Positions 58,875 to 64,000 of a stretch of 64,000 nucleotides of DNA are shown here, in pieces (the stretch's first letter is position 1; each line of letters opens with the position of its first letter). The notes under the pieces are model-generated. The model ran no database searches. It was not told where the DNA came from and saw only the letters and a list, made by a program, of their open reading frames with translations. The DNA comes from Xylanimicrobium pachnodae JCM 13526 = NBRC 107786 (GTDB lineage: Bacteria; Actinomycetota; Actinomycetes; Actinomycetales; Cellulomonadaceae), in assembly GCA_001592145.1 (NCBI GenBank), contig BCWJ01000010.1, positions 80,354 through 144,353 of the forward strand, in the 5' to 3' direction. Both the position numbers and the translations under genes were made by a program.

Positions 58875-60088
58875 CGCAGCAGCTCCGGCACCGCGGCCAG
58901 GTACGACTCCACGTTGCGGCGCACCTCGGGCACCGAGTCCCCGCCGAACTTCTCCACCAGCGCCTCGGCCAGCACGAGCGCCACCATCGCCTCGGCCACC
59001 ACGGCCGCCGGGGGCACCGCGCACACGTCGGAGCGCTGATGGTTCGCCGTTGCCGGCTCGCCCGTCGCGGTGTCGATGGTGCGCAGCGCGCGCGGCACCG
59101 TCGAGATCGGCTTCATCGCGGCGCGCACCCGCACCACCTCACCGTTCGACATGCCACCCTCGATGCCGCCCGCCCGGTTCGACAGGCGCTCCACGTGCCC
59201 GTCGGCACCCCGCACGATCTCGTCGTGCGCCGCCGACCCACGCCGCCGCGCGGTGCGGAACCCGTCGCCCACCTCGACACCCTTGATCGCCTGGATGCCC
59301 ATGAGCGCCCCGGCCAGGCGCGCGTCCAGGCGGCGGTCGCCCTGCACATAACTGCCCAGCCCGGACGGCACCCCGTACGCCAGCACCTCGACCACACCGC
59401 CCAGGGTGTCGCCGTCCTTGTGCGCCGCGTCGATCTCGGCCACCATCGCGGCGCTCGACGCGGCATCCAGGCAGCGCACCGGGTCGGCATCCAGACGTTC
59501 GACGTCGTCGGGCGTGGGCACGACGGCGCCGTCCGGCACCTCGGCCTCCCCGATCGCGACCACGTGGGACACGAGCCGGACGCCCGCCGCCTGCTCCAGC
59601 AGGTGGGCCGCCGCGAGACCGAGCGCCACGCGCGCGGCCGTCTCCCGGGCGCTCGCGCGCTCCAGGACGGGCCGCGCGTCGTCGAACCCGTACTTGCGCA
59701 TACCGACCAGGTCGGCGTGGCCGGGGCGCGGCCGCGTGAGCTTCTTGTTCCGGGCGACCTCGCGCACGTCCCCCGTGCCGGCGTCCACGCGCAACGCGGA
59801 CTCGTCCACCGGGTCGGGCGCCATGACGTCCACCCACTTGGGCCACTCGCTGTTGGCGATCTCGATGGCCAGCGGGCCACCCTGCGTGAGCCCGTGCCGC
59901 AGACCGCCCAGCACGCGCACCACGTCCTGCTCGAACTTCATCCGGGCTCCGCGCCCGTAGCCGAGCCGGCGCCGGGCCAGCGCCGCCTGGATCTCCGCGG
60001 TGGTCAGCGCCACGCCCGCGGGCAGGCCCTCCATGACCGCGACCAGCGACGGACCGTGCGACTCACCCGAGGTCAACCAGCGCAACAT
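58871..60088 (-). CDS. aroC: Chorismate synthase
   Basis: A 405-residue FMN-dependent enzyme making chorismate from EPSP. It begins [26 protein letters not shown] with the conserved His. It continues [82 protein letters not shown] and [15 protein letters not shown] 95-base gap separates it from aroE. Confidence 0.95.
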
Positions 60089-60183
60089 GCCGCGATTCTC
60101 CCATGGGCGTCCGAGTCCCGGACGCCCGTCTCAGTGTTCGAGGCACCCGTTCGGGCGTCGGACGGCGCGCCGCTCCGCGTGCG

Positions 60184-61059
60184 TCAGCGGGCCAGCGCGG
60201 CAGTCAGCGCGTCGTCCATCGCCGCGACCGGGGCCGTGCGGCCCGTCATCAGCGCGACCTGGTGGGCAGCCTGGTGCAGCAGCATGCGCTCGCCCGGGAC
60301 GACGACGCCGCCCAGGTCTTCCCAGGCGCGCGCCAGGGCGGTGGGGCGCGGGTCGTAGACGACGTCGAGCAGCACGCCGGGCACGCCGCGAGCGCGGTCC
60401 CGCAACGTCTCGGCGACGGCGTCGGCGGCGTGCGCGGGCAGGGTCGACACGACGACGTCGGCGTGCGCGAGCGGGTCGACGGCGGACAACGGCTCCAGCA
60501 CCCCGTACGTGGGCGAGACGCCCAGGCGGGCAGCCGCCTCCCGCAGTGCGCTAGTCCGCGCCAGCGACCGGGCCAGCACGCGCGGGGACGGGCAGCCCAG
60601 CTCCGCGAGCGCCGCCAGGGCCGACGCGGCAGTGGCCCCCGCTCCCAGGACGACCGCGCGCCCCACCGGTGCGCCGCCCTGTCCATCCTGCCGGGCCAGG
60701 CCTTCACTCACCGCGGTGACGATGCCGTGCACGTCCGTGTTGTACCCGGCCAGCGTCATCCCGCACGAGGACGGGCGCACCACGACCGTGTTGACCGCGC
60801 CCGTACCGACGGCGACCGCGTCGACCTCGCCGAGCATCGGGATGACGGTCTGCTTGAGCGGCATCGTCAGGCTCAGCCCGGCCCAGGTCAGGTCCAGGTC
60901 GTCGACCCGATCCTGGAGCCCCTCGCTCGTGGTGTCGATCGCCGTGTACTGCCAGCCGTCCAGTCCCAGCGCCCGGTAGGCGGCAGCGTGCAGCACGGGT
61001 GACAGAGAGTGGGCGATGGGATGGCCGAGCACCGCAGCCCGCCGGAAGGGCAAGGACAC
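60184..61059 (-). CDS. aroE: Shikimate dehydrogenase
   Basis: A 291-residue NADP-dependent enzyme reducing 3-dehydroshikimate. The shikimate-binding motif is GHPIAHSLSPVLHAAAYRALGL, and the catalytic Lys is in LSLTMPLKQTV. The cofactor loop is VVLGAGATAASALAAL; VVSTLPAHAADAV and the C-terminal LLHQAAHQVALMTG also match. The start is GTG at 61059, four bases after the mltG stop. Confidence 0.92.
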   Translation of the reverse strand: MSLPFRRAAVLGHPIAHSLSPVLHAAAYRALGLDGWQYTAIDTTSEGLQDRVDDLDLTWAGLSLTMPLKQTVIPMLGEVDAVAVGTGAVNTVVVRPSSCGMTLAGYNTDVHGIVTAVSEGLARQDGQGGAPVGRAVVLGAGATAASALAALAELGCPSPRVLARSLARTSALREAAARLGVSPTYGVLEPLSAVDPLAHADVVVSTLPAHAADAVAETLRDRARGVPGVLLDVVYDPRPTALARAWEDLGGVVVPGERMLLHQAAHQVALMTGRTAPVAAMDDALTAALAR

Positions 61060-61063
61060 GGGT

Positions 61064-62221
61064 TCAGCCCTGTTCCTTCGCGGCGAGCCAGGCCTTGTAC
61101 TCCGCTTCGATCTCCTGGAAGCCCGCATAGGTATCGGCGAACTTGGTCTCTCCGGTGTCCGTGTTGACCGTCACGTACCAGCACTCGGTGCCCTCAGGCG
61201 GATTCACAGCCGCCACGATGGCATTGGTCCCGGGGTTCCCGATGGGGGTCGGCGGCAGGCCCGGGTGCTTGCGGGAGGCGTACGGCAGATCGGCGTCGTA
61301 CAGCTGTGCCTTCGTGAGTTCCGAGGCCGGGATGCCCAAGCCGTACGCATCGATCGCATCCATGCCGAGGCGCCCGCCGTTGGCATCACAGTTGTTGTAG
61401 AGCCGGTTGTCGATCACGCGGGCGACCTGGCCGAAGAACCCGGCGGGCGCCTCCTTCTCGACGATCGATGCCTTCTTCAGGATGTCCAGGCGGTTCTCGG
61501 GTGCGACTCCCTGCGCGTCGAGCTCCGCGATCGTCTTCGCGATCATCTGCGAGAGCACGGTGGTCGCGGTGTCCTTGGGCGTCACCGTGTACGTGGCCGG
61601 GAACAGCCAGCCCTCGACGTTGCCCCCGGCCTCGTCGGGCAGCCCGATCGAGGCGGGGTCGGCGATGGCCGCGTCCAGGTCCTCCTTCGTGATGCCGGTG
61701 ACCGACGTGATGCGGTCCAGCACCTGGGTGGCGATGAACCCCTCGGGGATCGTCACCTTCGTCTCCACCTTCTCGTTCTTCACCAGGGCGGCGACGGCGT
61801 CGGACGCCTTCATCTTCGTGCGCAGCGCGTAGGTGCCGGGCTGGATGCCCCCGGAGGCCGGGTTCTGCTCCCACGCCTTCTTGAACGCCCCCACGGACGC
61901 GACGACATCCGCCTCGTGCAGCACCTGGCCGATCGTCGTGCCCGTCGCTCCCTCCGGCACCTCGACCTCGACCGACCCACCACCCGGACCCGGGTAGTCC
62001 GTCGAGTCCGCGGCGAACGGGTTCTTCAACAGCCCCGAGACGCCGTCCCAGGTGTTGTAGGCGACGACGCCCACGACGGCCAGCACCACGATGACGATGA
62101 GGGACGTCTGGAGACGACGGCGGCGGCGCCTCCGTGCGGCAGCGCGCTTGCGTGCCGCCGCACGGCGGCCTGTGGGCCCGGCGTCCGGCGTCACCGCAGG
62201 GAAGTCGAAGAGGTCGGTCAC
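61064..62221 (-). CDS. mltG: Endolytic murein transglycosylase MltG
   Basis: A 385-residue membrane-anchored enzyme that cuts nascent peptidoglycan strands. A basic N-terminus and one helix (LQTSLIVIVVLAVVGVVAY) precede a LysM-like part (VEVPEGATGTTIGQVLHEADVV) and the YceG domain, with VTIPEGFIATQVLDRI, EGWLFPATYTV, the catalytic Glu in KKASIVEKEAP and LPPTPIGNPG. A close paralogue lies 59 bases upstream. The start is GTG at 62221, seven bases after TACGCT; the ATG at 62239 would overlap that -10 region. Confidence 0.93.
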   Translation of the reverse strand: MTDLFDFPAVTPDAGPTGRRAAARKRAAARRRRRRRLQTSLIVIVVLAVVGVVAYNTWDGVSGLLKNPFAADSTDYPGPGGGSVEVEVPEGATGTTIGQVLHEADVVASVGAFKKAWEQNPASGGIQPGTYALRTKMKASDAVAALVKNEKVETKVTIPEGFIATQVLDRITSVTGITKEDLDAAIADPASIGLPDEAGGNVEGWLFPATYTVTPKDTATTVLSQMIAKTIAELDAQGVAPENRLDILKKASIVEKEAPAGFFGQVARVIDNRLYNNCDANGGRLGMDAIDAYGLGIPASELTKAQLYDADLPYASRKHPGLPPTPIGNPGTNAIVAAVNPPEGTECWYVTVNTDTGETKFADTYAGFQEIEAEYKAWLAAKEQG

Positions 62222-62228
62222 GCAGGGC

Positions 62229-62259
62229 AGCGTAGCCACCTCAGGTGGAGGTTTGGCAA
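62229..62259 (-). promoter_or_regulatory. Putative promoter between the two mltG genes
   Basis: On the minus strand TTGCCA (62254-62259) is followed after 19 bases by TACGCT (62229-62234), seven bases before GTG 62221. The spacer contains the small inverted repeat CCACCT-G-AGGTGG, a possible operator. Confidence 0.4.
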
Positions 62260-62280
62260 TCCGTCGCGGGCGGTCCCGTG

Positions 62281-63435
62281 TCAGAACCCGTTCTCAGCGG
62301 CCCATCGCTGGTACTCGCGCCGGAACACGAGGAACTCGTCGTGGTCGGCCGTGAACCGGGTCTCCCCGGTGTGCAGGTTCACCGTGACGAAGAACAACCA
62401 GTCCCCCGGCGTCGGGTCCGCCGCCGCCTCGATCGCGGCCGTCCCCGGGTTGCCGATCGGCGTCGGCGGCAGGCCCCGGTGCACCCGGGACGCGAACGGC
62501 AGGTCCGGGTCACGGAACTCCGCCCGGGTGATCAGGTGGGCAGGGCGACCCAGCCCGAACGCGTCGATCGCGTCCATGCCCAGCGGCATGTCGATCGCGA
62601 GGCGGTTCTCGATGACCCGCGCCACCTTCCCGCGATACTCGGCGGGCGCCTCGCGCTCGATGATCGACGCCTCGGTGATGATCGACTGGCGGCGCTCCTG
62701 CGGGATGCCCAGCCGATCGAGCTCCGCGACGGTACGGCCCACCATGCGGCCCAGCACGTCGGTGGCGGACTCCGACGGTTTGACCTGGTACGTCGCCGGG
62801 AACAACCAGCCCTCGACCTCACCCCCTGCCTTCTCGGGCAGGCCGATGCTCTCCGGTGCGGCCACGGCGGCATCCAGCTCGGCACGGGTCAGGTGGGTCT
62901 GGGACGCCAGGCGCTCCAGCACCTGCGCCGACGTGAATCCCTCCGGGATCGTGATCCGGTACTCCAGCCGCCCGCCGTCGACCAGCATCGCGACAGCCTC
63001 CGCGGCCGGCAGGCCCGTCACCAGCTCGTACAGCCCCGGCTGGATGCTGCTCGCGCCCGGGTGCTGCGCGAACGCCGCCGCGAACGCCTGTGCGGACGCG
63101 ACGACTCCGGCATCCAGCAGCAGGTGAGCCATGTCGGTGCCGGTCGCGCCGGCGGGGATCTCGACCCGCACCGACTCGCCGCCCGGCCCCGCGTAGTCGG
63201 CGCCACCCCACGGCAGGCGAAGCCCACCCAGCGGGTCGCGCACCACCGCGATCAGGTCGTCGCGCGCGGCGAACCCCAGTCCGCCACCGAAGGCGAGGAC
63301 GGCGCACAGCACCATCACGAGGCGGGCACGACGCCGACGGCGGCGCTCCCGGGCGGCACCACGACGTCCGCCGCGCGGCGGGGCGGCCGTCGGCGCGAAG
63401 TGCTCGAACACATCGGTCACGGGTGCGGTCCTCAT
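62281..63435 (-). CDS. Second MltG-like endolytic transglycosylase (tandem paralogue)
   Basis: A 384-residue paralogue of the neighbouring MltG with the same layout. It has a basic N-terminus, one helix (LVMVLCAVLAFGGGLGFAA), the LysM-like VEIPAGATGTDMAHLLLDAGVV, YRITIPEGFTSAQVLERL, EGWLFPATYQV, the catalytic Glu in TEASIIEREAP and LPPTPIGNPG. All hallmark residues are kept, so it should be active. The two proteins are clearly related along their whole length but well diverged, so the duplication is not recent. It lies between ruvX and mltG. Confidence 0.9.
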   Translation of the reverse strand: MRTAPVTDVFEHFAPTAAPPRGGRRGAARERRRRRRARLVMVLCAVLAFGGGLGFAARDDLIAVVRDPLGGLRLPWGGADYAGPGGESVRVEIPAGATGTDMAHLLLDAGVVASAQAFAAAFAQHPGASSIQPGLYELVTGLPAAEAVAMLVDGGRLEYRITIPEGFTSAQVLERLASQTHLTRAELDAAVAAPESIGLPEKAGGEVEGWLFPATYQVKPSESATDVLGRMVGRTVAELDRLGIPQERRQSIITEASIIEREAPAEYRGKVARVIENRLAIDMPLGMDAIDAFGLGRPAHLITRAEFRDPDLPFASRVHRGLPPTPIGNPGTAAIEAAADPTPGDWLFFVTVNLHTGETRFTADHDEFLVFRREYQRWAAENGF

Positions 63436-63507
63436 CCTGGGCGGTCAGTGCCGCATGCCACCGTGACGTCTCCGCTCAGGGACCCGTCGTTGCCAGGACC
63501 TCCCGGG

Positions 63508-64000
63508 TCAGGGCGCGTCCGCGACCGGTGTGCCAGCGCGCGTTCCCCGTGCCCGTTCGGCGTCCAGAGCGGACTGCAGGATGATCACCGCGGCCGCCTG
63601 GTCGATGACCGGCCGGTGGCTCTTGGTGCGTTTCCCTGCCGCGCGGAGCTGGTTCGACGCGATGACCGTCGACATGCGTTCGTCCACCATACGGACCGGG
63701 ACGGGGTGCACCGCGGCAGCCAGGCGCATCGCGAACGCGCGCGCGTCCGCCGTCGCCTCACCCTCCTTGCCGGACAGGTGCCGGGGCAACCCCACGTACA
63801 CGACCGCGCCGCACCGGTCCTCGACGAACGCGCCGATGGCCCGCACATCGGCGGAGTCCTGCCCGGTGGCCTCCAGCACGCGCGGGACCGTCTCCACCGG
63901 GGTGGCGATCAGGCCGTCCGGATCCGACGCCGCCACGCCGATGCGCGCCTTGCCGACGTCGACACCCAGGCGGGCGCCCCGGGGAAGTCCCGGGGCGCCC
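63508..64000 (-). CDS. ruvX: Holliday junction resolvase-like RuvX (YqgF), 5' end cut by window edge
   Basis: The frame remains open to the right edge (GLPRGARLGVDVGKARIGVAASDPDG), so only the first few residues are missing. RLGVDVGKARIGVA with the metal Asp, VEDRCGAVVYVGLPRHLSGKEGEAT, VPVRMVDERMST and KSHRPVIDQAAAVIILQ are the RuvX/YqgF signature of an RNase H-fold nuclease involved in rRNA maturation. Its place upstream of mltG and aroE is standard for actinobacteria. Confidence 0.93.
   Translation of the reverse strand, partial: GAPGLPRGARLGVDVGKARIGVAASDPDGLIATPVETVPRVLEATGQDSADVRAIGAFVEDRCGAVVYVGLPRHLSGKEGEATADARAFAMRLAAAVHPVPVRMVDERMSTVIASNQLRAAGKRTKSHRPVIDQAAAVIILQSALDAERARGTRAGTPVADAP

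Overview
The window is very GC-rich chromosomal DNA. Its genes have overlapping GTGA/ATGA start-stop junctions and frequent GTG starts, and several appear to be leaderless. It carries actinobacterial hallmarks: mIHF, a helicase-dead PriA, a GarA/FtsR cluster and the pyrR-pyrB-pyrC-carA-carB-pyrF order. A secreted GH74 xyloglucanase with chitin/cellulose-binding-type modules points to a plant-polymer-degrading member of the Micrococcales, for example the Cellulomonadaceae/Promicromonosporaceae. That placement is an inference from gene content. I saw no rRNA, tRNA, CRISPR array or complete insertion sequence.

The left third (about 1-17 kb) is accessory in character and mixed in strand. It holds a VOC protein cut by the window edge, a UvrA-like ABC ATPase without UvrB-type accessories, a GNAT acetyltransferase, the GH74 enzyme behind a LacI-type palindrome, and an orphan P450. 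These are followed by a HipBA toxin-antitoxin pair, a 41-codon remnant of peptidase E, an APH-type kinase and a MazG-like protein. Next come a divergent methyltransferase/XRE regulator pair, a Nudix hydrolase and a RelE toxin whose antitoxin has lost its N-terminus. A sequence closely resembling the actinobacterial dif site lies at 13849-13876, just upstream of an XerC/D-like tyrosine recombinase gene. A cardiolipin-synthase-like gene follows.

The right part (17-64 kb) is dense housekeeping DNA, almost all on the minus strand. From 17 to 22.6 kb lies the conserved block pgsA - DUF881 - small basic protein - DUF881 - garA - ftsR - bifunctional nuclease - second MerR, with gcvH absent from its usual place. 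A plus-strand DEAD-box helicase interrupts it. Then come hisE-hisG; the riboflavin operon ribD-ribE-ribBA-ribH under an FMN riboswitch; fmt-rsmB-rpe; and a plus-strand D,D-carboxypeptidase. The block mihF-gmk-rpoZ-coaBC-metK-priA follows, then a DUF899 gene, the complete pyrimidine operon with a candidate PyrR-binding leader, and efp-nusB. Last come aroQ with a HAD gene, an MFS transporter, two plus-strand hydrolase genes, and ruvX-(two mltG paralogues)-aroE-aroC-aroK-aroB running up to the right edge.

The gene-strand pattern changes at the dif-like site. It is mostly plus to the left and almost entirely minus to the right, as expected if forks converge there. The site may therefore mark the chromosome terminus. 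The most unusual protein is a translationally coupled fusion of a glycerophosphodiester phosphodiesterase domain with an acylphosphatase domain (56085-57188).
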